From NCBI GenBank assembly GCA_934394515.1, contig CAKRRU010000113.1:1-7641 (forward strand): 7,641 bases of DNA, in the 5' to 3' direction. Positions 1-7,378 of this stretch are shown here, piece after piece. The notes beneath the pieces are model-generated. The model worked only from the letters and a program-made list of their open reading frames with translations. It made no database searches and was not told the DNA's origin. Both the position numbers and the translations under genes were made by a program. This stretch comes from an uncultured Acetatifactor sp. Lineage in GTDB: Bacteria; Bacillota; Clostridia; Lachnospirales; Lachnospiraceae. Every line of letters starts with the position of its first letter. Positions within the stretch are counted from its first letter, which is position 1.

Positions 1-129
1 ATATGATAGTATCCAGAGAAAAGTGGACAGAATTCGTAAGGATTTGTCAAATTGAGTGGCACCACGATGATGAGCAAGAGCTTGTTACCGTCTCAAGTGT
101 ATAGCAATATACATTTGAGGCGGTTTTTT
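1..129 (+). ncRNA. T-box riboswitch, 3' part (5' part outside the window)
   Basis: The leader RNA senses uncharged tRNA and controls the downstream importer operon. The T-box sequence AGTGGCACCACG is at 55-66, a close match to the consensus AGGGUGGNACCGCG. The antiterminator can be drawn exactly: 52-56 (TTGAG) pairs with 92-96 (CTCAA), 64-66 (ACG) pairs with 89-91 (CGT), and the 7-nt bulge UGGCACC is at 57-63. The 3' strand of this helix is also the 5' arm of the terminator at 88-123, so the two folds exclude each other. A weak 6-bp stem at 26-31/43-48 may be stem III. The bulge UGGC would pair with a tRNA ending GCCA, that is discriminator G, which suits tRNA-Trp. Stem I and the specifier codon are not in the window, so the amino acid is inferred. 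Confidence 0.9.
88..129 (+). terminator. T-box-controlled intrinsic terminator
   Basis: A 16-bp stem pairs 88-103 with 108-123, with only two G-U wobbles, closed by a GCAA tetraloop (104-107) and followed by six T at 124-129. Its 5' arm contains the sequence needed for the antiterminator (89-96), so it should form only when no uncharged tRNA is bound. Confidence 0.93.
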
Positions 130-243
130 GTTGTAGCTGCAGATGCGTCAGCATCCGATTTTCATGACAGTGAAAAGGTTCAGTAATCTTATGAGAAAAC
201 TAATTTCACAGGCGCTGATGCGCAGAAAGAGAGGAATAAGATT
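130..243 (+). promoter_or_regulatory. Post-terminator 5' leader and ribosome-binding site of the importer operon
   Basis: These 114 nt separate the T-box terminator from the first gene. The ribosome-binding site is GAGAGG at 229-234, 9 nt before the ATG. Two small hairpins are possible: GATGC/GCATC at 142-146/151-155 and GCGC/GCGC at 212-215/220-223. Alternatively 145-152 (GCGTCAGC) can pair with 214-221 (GCTGATGC) over 8 bp with one G-U. A 34-codon open frame (143-247) runs through the leader and its TGA overlaps the first gene's ATG, but none of its start codons has a good ribosome-binding site, so it is not called as a gene. Confidence 0.5.
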
Positions 244-1251
244 ATGAAGAAGAGAATTTTGGCAGTAGTACTTACCGCAGTGATGGCAATGGGAGCACTC
301 ACCGGATGTGGCAGCACAGCAGACAAGGACAATTACACCATCGGTATTATGCAGTACGCCGTACACGGTTCTCTGGACAACTGTCGTGAAGGATTTATCC
401 AGGGACTGGCAGAGGAAGGCATCGTAGAGGGAGAGAACCTGACCATTGAATATGTGAATGCACAGGCAGACAACGGAACCTCCGCTATGACCGCCAGCAA
501 CTTCGTCAGTAAGAAAGTAGATATGATCTGCGCCATTGCAACACCCTGCGCAATGGCAGCATACAACGCAACGATGAATACAGATATCCCCGTGATCTAC
601 ACCGCTGTATCCGATCCTGTGGAAGCAGGACTGGCAAATGAGGACGGTATGCCCGTAGGCAATATCACAGGTACTTCTGATGCTCTGGCAGTAGATGCAC
701 AGCTCAAAATGATCCGTGAGGTTCTTCCCGAAGCGAAGACCATCGGTATCATCTACACCACCAGCGAGGCAAACTCCATCAGCACCATTGCAGAGTACAA
801 GGAGCTGGCAGGCAATTACGGATTCGAAATCGTAGACAGCGGCGTTACCGCAATGAGCGAGGTAGCTCTGGCAGCAGCTGACATCGCTTCAAAAGTAGAC
901 TGCATCACCAACCTGACAGACAACACGGTAGTAAGTGCTCTGCAGACTGTACTCGCTGAAGCCAATAAGGCAGGCATCCCCGTATTCGGTTCTGAAGTGG
1001 AACAGGTAAAAGCAGGCTGTGTAGCTTCCATGGGTCTGGAATACATTGAGCTGGGCAAGCAGACCGGTAAGATGGCAGCGCAGGTGCTGAAAGGTGAAGC
1101 AAAAGCTTCCGACATGAACTTTGAAGTAATCTCTGAGCCCAGTCTGTATGTGAACTTCGCCGCAGCAGAGAAAATCAATCTGGAGCTTCCCGAGAACTAC
1201 AAGACCGATGCTTATGAGAGCTTTGACGAGATCGTGGTAAGTAATCAGTAA
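244..1251 (+). CDS. trpX: TrpX-type ABC transporter substrate-binding lipoprotein, probably for tryptophan
   Basis: This is the extracytoplasmic binding protein that captures the substrate and hands it to the permease encoded next. The 335-residue protein starts with a lipoprotein signal: MKKR, a hydrophobic stretch, and the lipobox LTGC with the lipidated cysteine at residue 22. The mature part is a two-lobed ABC_sub_bind (PF04392) type protein. Family-typical stretches include IGIMQYAVHGSLDNCREGF near residues 33-51 and IPVIYTAVSDPVEAGL near 115-130. The start is supported by GAGAGG 9 nt upstream and the complete signal peptide. It is the first gene after the T-box terminator and lies 32 nt before the permease gene. 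The family is clear from sequence. The substrate is inferred from the TrpXYZ gene set plus the UGGC T-box bulge. Tyrosine or another amino acid is the main alternative. Confidence 0.9.
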   Translation: MKKRILAVVLTAVMAMGALTGCGSTADKDNYTIGIMQYAVHGSLDNCREGFIQGLAEEGIVEGENLTIEYVNAQADNGTSAMTASNFVSKKVDMICAIATPCAMAAYNATMNTDIPVIYTAVSDPVEAGLANEDGMPVGNITGTSDALAVDAQLKMIREVLPEAKTIGIIYTTSEANSISTIAEYKELAGNYGFEIVDSGVTAMSEVALAAADIASKVDCITNLTDNTVVSALQTVLAEANKAGIPVFGSEVEQVKAGCVASMGLEYIELGKQTGKMAAQVLKGEAKASDMNFEVISEPSLYVNFAAAEKINLELPENYKTDAYESFDEIVVSNQ

Positions 1252-1283
1252 TATAATTTTTAAGATATGGAGTGTAATATCCT

Positions 1284-2165
1284 ATGGCATTATTATTAAG
1301 CGTACTGGAACAAGGAATGATCTACGGCATCCTGGCACTGGGTGTCTACATTACCTATAAAATATTGGATTTCCCGGATCTTACGGTAGATGGCAGCTTC
1401 CCCTTTGGGGCTGCCATCACTGTGCGTCTGATCAACGGATTCGGCGTACCTGCGATTCTGACTTTACCGGTCGCATTCCTCGGCGGGGCCCTGGTCGGCA
1501 TCTGCACCGGGCTGATCCATGTGAAATTAAAAGTAAGAGACCTGCTCTCCGGTATCATTATGATGACCGGACTGTATACCATTAACTTATGGGTGGCAGG
1601 CTCCGGTTATGTAGCTATTTTTGATAAGGAAAATATTTTCAATAACAGCTTTGTAGACAGTATTACGCCGTCTTTTCTGGTAAATTTCAAGAATGTGCTC
1701 ATCATTTTCCTGATCACCATGGTAGCGAAATATTTATTAGACTGGTATATGAGCACCAAATCCGGGTTCCTGCTCCGTGCGGTAGGTGATAATGATACCA
1801 TCGTTACCAGCCTGGGCGTGGACAAAGGTCTGGTGAAGATCGTGGGATTGTCGATTGCCAACGGTCTGGTATCCTTGAGCGGATGCATCTATGCACAGCA
1901 GCAGAGAAGCTTCGAGATCTCAATCGGAACCGGCGCGGTAGTCATCGGTCTGGCAAGTGTGATCATCGGCACCAGTTTATTCAAGAAAGTGACATTCTTC
2001 CGCGTGACCAGCAGTGTAATCGTGGGCTCTATTTTGTATAAGGCCTGTGTTGCGCTTGCCATGTTTGCAGGCATTAATCCGAACGCCATCAAGCTGATCA
2101 CAGCAGTCCTGTTCCTGATCATTCTCGTGATCAGCATGGACAGAAAGAAGGTGAAGACATGCTAG
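1284..2165 (+). CDS. trpY: TrpY-type ABC transporter permease
   Basis: This inner-membrane protein forms the translocation path of the importer. It has 293 residues with about 8-9 hydrophobic helices, seen for example near residues 3-24, 55-78, 88-108, 130-152, 185-206, 215-235, 240-263 and 268-286. It belongs to the branched-chain-amino-acid/ribose permease class (BPD_transp_2, PF02653). The N-terminal block LDFPDLTVDGSFPFGAA (about residues 28-44) is characteristic of the TrpY subgroup. GGAG at 1269-1272 serves as ribosome-binding site, 11 nt before the ATG. The 3' end overlaps the ATPase gene by 7 nt, which suggests translational coupling. Length and architecture are complete. A single permease gene implies a homodimer. 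Substrate is inferred from the operon, as for the binding protein. Confidence 0.9.
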   Translation: MALLLSVLEQGMIYGILALGVYITYKILDFPDLTVDGSFPFGAAITVRLINGFGVPAILTLPVAFLGGALVGICTGLIHVKLKVRDLLSGIIMMTGLYTINLWVAGSGYVAIFDKENIFNNSFVDSITPSFLVNFKNVLIIFLITMVAKYLLDWYMSTKSGFLLRAVGDNDTIVTSLGVDKGLVKIVGLSIANGLVSLSGCIYAQQQRSFEISIGTGAVVIGLASVIIGTSLFKKVTFFRVTSSVIVGSILYKACVALAMFAGINPNAIKLITAVLFLIILVISMDRKKVKTC

Positions 2166-2932
2166 AGCTTGTAAATATCAATAAAAATTATAATCCCGGT
2201 TCGGTCAATGAACTGTGCCTGTTCAAGGATTTCAACCTTACGGTAAAAGACGGTGATTTTGTATCCGTGGTGGGAAGTAACGGTTCCGGCAAGACTTCCA
2301 TGTTGAATATCATCTGCGGAAGCATTGCCGTGGACAGCGGCAAGATTCTGGTGAGTGGGGAAGACATCACCAGACAGAAGGATTATATTCGTCAGCGCCG
2401 CATCGGCAGAGTCTATCAGGATCCGTCCAAAGGAACCTGCCCCGGCATGACGATTCTGGAGAACATGTCCATCGCGGAAAATAAGGGCAAACCTTATAAT
2501 CTTGGACGTGGCGTAAATAAGGCAAAGCTGGAAGAGTATCGTGAAATGCTGCGCCCCTTAAATCTGGGACTGGAAGACAAGATGGGAGTGCAGGTCGGCT
2601 CCCTCTCCGGAGGACAGCGACAGGCACTGGCGCTTCTCATGGCGACCATGACGCCGATCGATTTCCTGATCCTCGATGAGCATACCGCGGCTCTGGATCC
2701 CAAGACCGCGGAAATCATTATGCAGCTCACCGACCAGGTGGTGAAAGAGAAGAAAGTTACCACCATTATGGTAACCCACAACCTGCGCTACGCCGTAGAG
2801 TACGGCAACCGCCTCATTATGATGCATGAAGGCGAAGCTATCCTTGATAAGTCCGGCGAAGAGAAACGCAAGCTTGATACCGAAGAAATCATGGGAATCT
2901 TCAATAGAATCAGTGTGGAGTGCGGTAATTAA
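2159..2932 (+). CDS. trpZ: TrpZ-type ABC transporter ATP-binding protein
   Basis: This is the cytoplasmic ATPase that powers the importer. All nucleotide-binding motifs are intact in the 257 residues: Walker A GSNGSGKT at 39-46, Q-loop glutamine Q87 in VYQDP, signature LSGGQ at 149-153, Walker B FLILDE at 169-174 with catalytic E174, D-loop ALDP at 178-181 and switch histidine H207 in VTHN. The N-terminal NPGSVNE (12-18) and the DEHTAALDPKTA stretch are typical of the ATPase found with TrpX/TrpY. The start ATG lies inside the last codons of the permease gene, preceded by a GAAGG-type ribosome-binding site near 2146-2151. A strong terminator follows 25 nt after the stop, so this is the last gene of the unit. 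Confidence 0.92.
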   Translation: MLELVNINKNYNPGSVNELCLFKDFNLTVKDGDFVSVVGSNGSGKTSMLNIICGSIAVDSGKILVSGEDITRQKDYIRQRRIGRVYQDPSKGTCPGMTILENMSIAENKGKPYNLGRGVNKAKLEEYREMLRPLNLGLEDKMGVQVGSLSGGQRQALALLMATMTPIDFLILDEHTAALDPKTAEIIMQLTDQVVKEKKVTTIMVTHNLRYAVEYGNRLIMMHEGEAILDKSGEEKRKLDTEEIMGIFNRISVECGN

Positions 2933-2954
2933 AATAAAGAAAGAATAACGAGAC

Positions 2955-2994
2955 GAGAATCCCGGGACAGCATACTGACTGCCCCGGGATTTTT
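2955..2994 (+). terminator. Intrinsic terminator of the importer operon
   Basis: A 9-bp perfect stem pairs AATCCCGGG (2958-2966) with CCCGGGATT (2983-2991). After one mismatch it can extend inward by CAG/CTG (2968-2970/2979-2981). It ends in a five-T run at 2990-2994. It separates the importer operon from the two-component unit. Confidence 0.9.
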
Positions 2995-3018
2995 CGCCGG
3001 TGTGGGGATACATTCTGT

Positions 3019-3047
3019 TTGTGCCGGAACCGTTAATCTGTTATACT
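3019..3047 (+). promoter_or_regulatory. Candidate extended -10 promoter of the regulator/kinase/binding-protein unit
   Basis: TATACT at 3042-3047 is preceded by TG at 3039-3040 with one base between, an extended -10 element. A weak -35 (TTGTGC, 3019-3024) lies 17 bp upstream. The expected start site near 3054 gives a leader of about 44 nt. The position just after the previous terminator and before a strong ribosome-binding site (GGGAGG, 3084-3089) supports it. Confidence 0.55.
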
Positions 3048-3097
3048 ATTAAATGACTTGAACAAAGGAAAAAACCGTTACCTGGGAGGAACATCTA

Positions 3098-4657
3098 ATG
3101 TATACGATTGTAGTTGCGGACGATGAGGAAGAATTACGCAGAGCGATCATACGCAAAATTGATTGGGAGAGCATCGGTTTCCGGGTCGTTGGCGAGGCAG
3201 AAAACGGAATTGAAGCATTGGAACTTGTGGAACGGATGGAGCCGGATCTGCTGCTTACGGATATCCGGATGCCTTTTGTATCCGGAATCGAACTGGCCAG
3301 ACAGGTCAGAGAGGTCAGACCGACTACCAAGATTGCTTTTTTAAGTGGGTTCGATGAATTCTCCTATGCGCAGCAGGCCATTCAGTATAATATTATCAGC
3401 TATATGCTGAAGCCGATCACGATGGAAGATCTAACAGAAGAATTGAAGAAGATCAAAGTTAAGATCGATGGGATATTTGCGGAGTTTGATGCGAGAAATT
3501 ATGTAAATCCGAACCTTCAGCAATTTTTCCTGCCGCTTTTATTGGATGATTATGTGAATTTTGACAGTGAGGAACGGGAGAAACAGCTGATAGAACAGGC
3601 GATTCAAAATGGCTTTCTGAAAGACCGTAATAATTCCTTTCAATACGCAGTGATGGCTTTTACGGTGGAGGATGAAGAGGGAAGAAATCAGACGAGACCG
3701 GAACTGGTTCATTCCGTGGATATGATTTTGCAGAAATACATGAAGCATTATAGTTTTGCCATGGATGGAAGGATCATTACCGTGCTGGCTGCCACAATGG
3801 CGACCTTTGACCGGTATCTTCATATTGCCGTGGGAGAAATGGTGCAAAGTGCGGAACGAATCCTGAAAATGCATTGTCATATCGGCGTCAGCCGTATCAG
3901 GGAACGTCTGGGAGAATGTCACGAAGCTTACAGAGGAGCCATGAGTGCTCTGGGGTATTGTAAACAGGGGGAAAGCAGCATTCATTATATTGCGGACGAA
4001 GAACGTGATAATTCCATGGATATGGAGCAGGCTTCCGAATATGTTGCGCAGATGGAAAATTTGATCAGGGGAGGTTCCAGGGAGAAACTGGAAACTTATC
4101 TGAAGGATATCTTCGAAAAGATGGAAACAGAGCAGGATGCCCAGCTGAAATGCAAATTCATAATATTCCGGATGTCATCGGCACTTATCCGGATCGCTTA
4201 TACGGTAACTGATGATAGTGCTCTGCTACAGCGTTTTGCCATGCTGGAGGGACCTGTGTGGGAGTCCAGGGAAAGATTTATAGCATTATGTCTGGAAGTC
4301 TGGGAACTGGTCAATGCCGGCAAGAAAAAGAGCAGCCAGATCCTGTGCGAGAAAGCAATGCAGATCATCGAAAGGGACTATGTGGATCAGTCTTTGTCAC
4401 TGGTGGGTGTCAGTAACAGCATTCATGTAAGTCCCAATTATCTCAGTGCACTGATCAAAAAAGAGACCGGTGCGAGCTTTGTGGATCTGCTTACGAAGAA
4501 ACGAATTGAGACAGCAAGGGAGCTGGTGCTCGGCAGTTCTATGAAAATGCGGGAAATTGCCGAACGCTGTGGATACAGTGACCAACACTATTTCAGCTAC
4601 TGTTTTAAGAAATACTGTGGAATATCACCCAATGCCATGCGACAGGAGAAAGAATAA
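3098..4657 (+). CDS. YesN-type response regulator with AraC-family DNA-binding domain
   Basis: This cytoplasmic transcription factor is expected to be phosphorylated by the kinase encoded next. The 519 residues begin with a receiver domain (about 1-120): acidic pocket D8/D9, phosphoacceptor D55 in TDIRMP, switch serine S83 in LSGFDEF and conserved K105 in YMLKPI. A long middle region (about 130-410) has no obvious catalytic motif, as is usual for YesN proteins. The C-terminal 100 residues form a double helix-turn-helix AraC domain. They include the VSPNYLSALIKKETG helix pair and the family signature around MREIAERCGYSDQHYFSYCFKKYCGISPNAMR. The start is fixed by GGGAGG 8 nt upstream. The kinase gene begins 3 nt after the stop. 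The class is certain, but the regulon is not visible; the likeliest target is the promoter region at 7379-7540. Confidence 0.93.
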   Translation: MYTIVVADDEEELRRAIIRKIDWESIGFRVVGEAENGIEALELVERMEPDLLLTDIRMPFVSGIELARQVREVRPTTKIAFLSGFDEFSYAQQAIQYNIISYMLKPITMEDLTEELKKIKVKIDGIFAEFDARNYVNPNLQQFFLPLLLDDYVNFDSEEREKQLIEQAIQNGFLKDRNNSFQYAVMAFTVEDEEGRNQTRPELVHSVDMILQKYMKHYSFAMDGRIITVLAATMATFDRYLHIAVGEMVQSAERILKMHCHIGVSRIRERLGECHEAYRGAMSALGYCKQGESSIHYIADEERDNSMDMEQASEYVAQMENLIRGGSREKLETYLKDIFEKMETEQDAQLKCKFIIFRMSSALIRIAYTVTDDSALLQRFAMLEGPVWESRERFIALCLEVWELVNAGKKKSSQILCEKAMQIIERDYVDQSLSLVGVSNSIHVSPNYLSALIKKETGASFVDLLTKKRIETARELVLGSSMKMREIAERCGYSDQHYFSYCFKKYCGISPNAMRQEKE

Positions 4658-4660
4658 ATT

Positions 4661-6379
4661 ATGAAGAAACGCAAAGCCTCGCTTTCTTTTATCATAGCGA
4701 CACTGGTGGTCGGACTGGTTACACTTTTTTTACTGTGGTCTACCTTTTTCTTTTTGTCATTATATGTATCCAGTATGAAACAGGCGGCGAAGACCAGCAG
4801 CGAGCAGGCCGTCGTACAGGCTTCCAACGCAATTTCCAATTATATTGGGGATATGCAGGAGATCATGAGCCTGATTGAACAGAAGCTGACAGAGAACGGC
4901 CGGGAGACAGAACAGACGATGGAGATGTTGTGCAGTGTCCGGTCGGATCTTGTGGCAATCTACATTTACAATGACCGGGGAGAATTGTTGGATTCTCATA
5001 CGGGAACACATGAACTGAAAGAACATTACCTGAAGGATTTATCATATATTTCGCTGGATTCTTACAGGTCGGGAGTGCTGTATTTATCGGAGCCTCATGT
5101 GGAATCTCTGCTACAGGATTATTATCCGTGGGTGGTATCGGTGCTTCAGGAGATCACCGGTGCAGATGGCCGGAAGGTTCGTGTCGTGATTGACATCCGT
5201 TTTTCCAAAATATCGGATTATGTGGATAATGTCGGAATCGGGCAGCATGGTTATTGCTTTATTGCAGACAGCAATGGAGAAATCATATATCATCCGCAGC
5301 AGCAATTACTGTATTCCGGACTGAAAACAGAATCTGCGGAGCACTTTGATTTAAGCAGTGACGGTTCGTTTGAAACGGATGAACTGATCTGGAGTGTCCG
5401 TTCCCTGGACAATTGTGACTGGAAAGTTGTGGGTGTCAGTTATATCAGCGAGATGGTTACAGCGAAGGAAATGGAACTTCTGGGTAATATCTGTGTTATG
5501 CTTACGATTATCATGGGACTGACAATGATCGTGAGCTTTCTGGTGTCAAGACTGGTGACCAAACCGATACAGCGTCTGATTCGCGCCATGCAGGAATTTG
5601 AAAAAGATGCCGCGGGATATGTCTACCGGCCTGTGGAAGGGGCTACGGAGATAGAAGCACTGTCACAGTCCTATGAGCATATGGTGGGCAAAATACAGAA
5701 TCTGATGAAGCAGGTACGCCAGGAGGAGATATCCCTGCGCAAAACAGAACTGAAAGCGTTGCAGGCGCAGATCAACCCTCATTTTTTATACAACACGCTG
5801 GATGCAATCGGCTGGTTATGTGAAGAAGAACGGTGCCGGGATGCCGTGGAGATGGTCAATGCATTGGCAAAACTGTTCCGTATCAGCATCAGTAAGGGAC
5901 ACGAGCTGATCACCATTGAAAAAGAAGTGGAACATGCCGGGAGTTACTTAAAGATACAGAATTTCCGTTATAAAAATCAGTTTTCTTATGATTTTCAGAT
6001 AGAGGAAGAATGCCTGAGATATTATTGTAATAAGATCACGTTACAACCGATTATTGAAAACGCCATTTATCATGGATTGGACCGGATGGTGGATGAGGGA
6101 CATATTCAGATCCGAATCTACAGTGAGGGTGAGGATGTGATTTTCCGCGTGGAGGATAACGGTGTCGGCATGTCCGAGGAGCAGTGCCGGTCGATCCTTC
6201 ACAAAGAGCCGGGAGATAATTCCGGCATCGGCATCAAGAATGTCAACGACAGGATCAAGATTTACTTCGGAAAAGAGTATGGGCTCTCTATCGAAAGCGA
6301 ACTGGACGAAGGAACCACCGTAATCATACGGATGCCGAAGGTGGAAGAAAATGCAGCGGCAGGATGGGAGAAGGTATGA
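4661..6379 (+). CDS. YesM-type sensor histidine kinase with extracytoplasmic Cache-like sensor
   Basis: This membrane kinase is the partner of the preceding regulator. In order over 572 residues: transmembrane helix 1 (about 10-34); an extracytoplasmic sensor (about 35-270) with Cache-like strands such as LVAIYIYNDRGELLDSH and GYCFIADSNGEIIYHP; transmembrane helix 2 (about 274-297); a HAMP linker beginning at VTKPIQRL; the His_kinase domain (PF06580) with phosphoacceptor H374 in INPHFLYN; and a HATPase_c domain. The ATPase part has N-box N467 (IIENAIYHGL), G1 box EDNGVGM at 498-504 and G2 box GIGIKN at 522-527. All key residues are present. The ribosome-binding site AGGAGAA (4644-4650) lies within the regulator gene. 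The stop codon overlaps the ATG of the binding-protein gene, so production of kinase and binding protein is probably coupled. Confidence 0.93.
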   Translation: MKKRKASLSFIIATLVVGLVTLFLLWSTFFFLSLYVSSMKQAAKTSSEQAVVQASNAISNYIGDMQEIMSLIEQKLTENGRETEQTMEMLCSVRSDLVAIYIYNDRGELLDSHTGTHELKEHYLKDLSYISLDSYRSGVLYLSEPHVESLLQDYYPWVVSVLQEITGADGRKVRVVIDIRFSKISDYVDNVGIGQHGYCFIADSNGEIIYHPQQQLLYSGLKTESAEHFDLSSDGSFETDELIWSVRSLDNCDWKVVGVSYISEMVTAKEMELLGNICVMLTIIMGLTMIVSFLVSRLVTKPIQRLIRAMQEFEKDAAGYVYRPVEGATEIEALSQSYEHMVGKIQNLMKQVRQEEISLRKTELKALQAQINPHFLYNTLDAIGWLCEEERCRDAVEMVNALAKLFRISISKGHELITIEKEVEHAGSYLKIQNFRYKNQFSYDFQIEEECLRYYCNKITLQPIIENAIYHGLDRMVDEGHIQIRIYSEGEDVIFRVEDNGVGMSEEQCRSILHKEPGDNSGIGIKNVNDRIKIYFGKEYGLSIESELDEGTTVIIRMPKVEENAAAGWEKV

Positions 6380-7362
6380 GAAAATACAAAATGAAAAAAA
6401 TACTGTCTCTGTTGCTTATGGGAATCCTGCTGTTTACGGGGATGAGCGGCTGTGGAAAAGAACCGGAGACGGGAAAGAACCGGGTGGCGTTCATTGTAAA
6501 ATCCACGAAGAGCGCCTTCTGGAAAAGTGTTTTTGCCGGTGCCCGGGCAGCGGCTACGGAATATAATCTGAATGTGACCTTTAACGGTCCGGAATCGGAA
6601 GAAGATTATGAGACACAGAACGAAATGGTGCGGCAGGTCATGGAGGACGGGGTGGATGTGATCGTATTCTCTGCGGTGGACTACAATGCCAATGCGGAAA
6701 TTATAGATCAGGCAGCCCAGAGAGGAATTAAGATCGTCGTTATTGACAGTGATGTCAACAGCAGCATGGTAAGCTGCCGCATCGGAACGAATAATCTGCA
6801 GGCGGGAGTACAGGCAGCGGAAGCAGCGTTGGCGGTGGAGGAGGACGAATTATATATCGGTATCGTGAATTATGATGTGAACTCCGCCAACGGACAGCAG
6901 CGAGAGCTGGGATTCCGCCAGACAGTGGAGCAGGATCCGAGAGTAAAGGATATTACTACCATCAATGTCCTGTCTGCCACAGAAGATGCCAGAGTGGGAG
7001 CTAAGGAGATGCTTTTGTCGGATCCAAGAATCAATGTGGTGGTGACCTTTAACGAATGGACCAGTCTCGGTGTGGGTTGGGCAATCCGGGATCTGGACCG
7101 GGGAGACCGGACGCAGGTAGTGGCGTTTGATTCCAATGTGGTCTCTGTGGGAATGTTGGAGACCGGGGAGGTGGATGCGCTGATCGTGCAGAACCCCTAT
7201 GCGATGGGATATCTTGGGGTGGAGACTGCGGCGAACCTGCTAAATGGACAGACCGGCGGACCCAGCGTGATAGATACGGCTACCACCATCGTGACCAGAG
7301 AGAACATGTACGAGCGGGAAAGCCAGAAGATATTGTTCTCTTTTGAAGAAGAAGGATATTAG
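6376..7362 (+). CDS. Sugar-type substrate-binding lipoprotein, likely ligand presenter for the kinase
   Basis: This exported lipoprotein belongs to the ribose/galactose-binding class (Peripla_BP_4, PF13407). From the chosen start it has 328 residues: a basic N-terminus, a hydrophobic core and the lipobox MSGC with cysteine 26. The first lobe opens with VAFIVKSTKSAFWKSVFAGA; the aromatic pair F48-W49 is where this family stacks its sugar. The end has IVQNPYAMGYLGVETAANLL, the typical hinge/C-lobe segment. I chose ATG 6376 because it overlaps the kinase stop as ATGA and has GGAG at 6367-6370. An ATG at 6364 would add four residues but lacks a spaced ribosome-binding site. No permease or ATPase gene follows within this unit, so a sensory role with the kinase is inferred. 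The ligand is unknown; xylose, galactose or ribose are possibilities. Confidence 0.87.
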   Translation: MRKYKMKKILSLLLMGILLFTGMSGCGKEPETGKNRVAFIVKSTKSAFWKSVFAGARAAATEYNLNVTFNGPESEEDYETQNEMVRQVMEDGVDVIVFSAVDYNANAEIIDQAAQRGIKIVVIDSDVNSSMVSCRIGTNNLQAGVQAAEAALAVEEDELYIGIVNYDVNSANGQQRELGFRQTVEQDPRVKDITTINVLSATEDARVGAKEMLLSDPRINVVVTFNEWTSLGVGWAIRDLDRGDRTQVVAFDSNVVSVGMLETGEVDALIVQNPYAMGYLGVETAANLLNGQTGGPSVIDTATTIVTRENMYERESQKILFSFEEEGY

Positions 7363-7378
7363 GAAATATACGTATCCC

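Noticed and set aside
143..247. Classical Trp attenuator leader peptide
   Set aside because: The leader frame contains no tryptophan codons, and control is already explained by the T-box.
148..366. 72-codon reverse-strand frame across the leader and start of the importer operon
   Set aside because: It is antisense to a convincing lipoprotein signal peptide and its ribosome-binding site, and its cysteine/histidine-rich sequence resembles no domain I know.
816..1178. Long reverse-strand frames inside the binding-protein gene
   Set aside because: They are mirror frames of a well-supported gene, with no independent ribosome-binding site or recognisable domain.
2558..3013. 151-codon reverse-strand frame over the ATPase gene and terminator
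   Set aside because: It is antisense to an ATPase with all motifs intact and runs through the terminator hairpin; it is a shadow of the coding strand.
6364..6375. Upstream ATG as start of the sugar-type binding protein
   Set aside because: The nearest purine stretch is directly adjacent with no proper spacing, whereas ATG 6376 has a spaced GGAG and the classical ATGA overlap.
7354..7377. GGATA/TATCC pairing around the binding-protein stop codon, followed by CTTTTG, as terminator
   Set aside because: Only 5 bp with a 14-nt loop and a short T run; the perfect 10-bp dyad at 7481-7507 is a better candidate.
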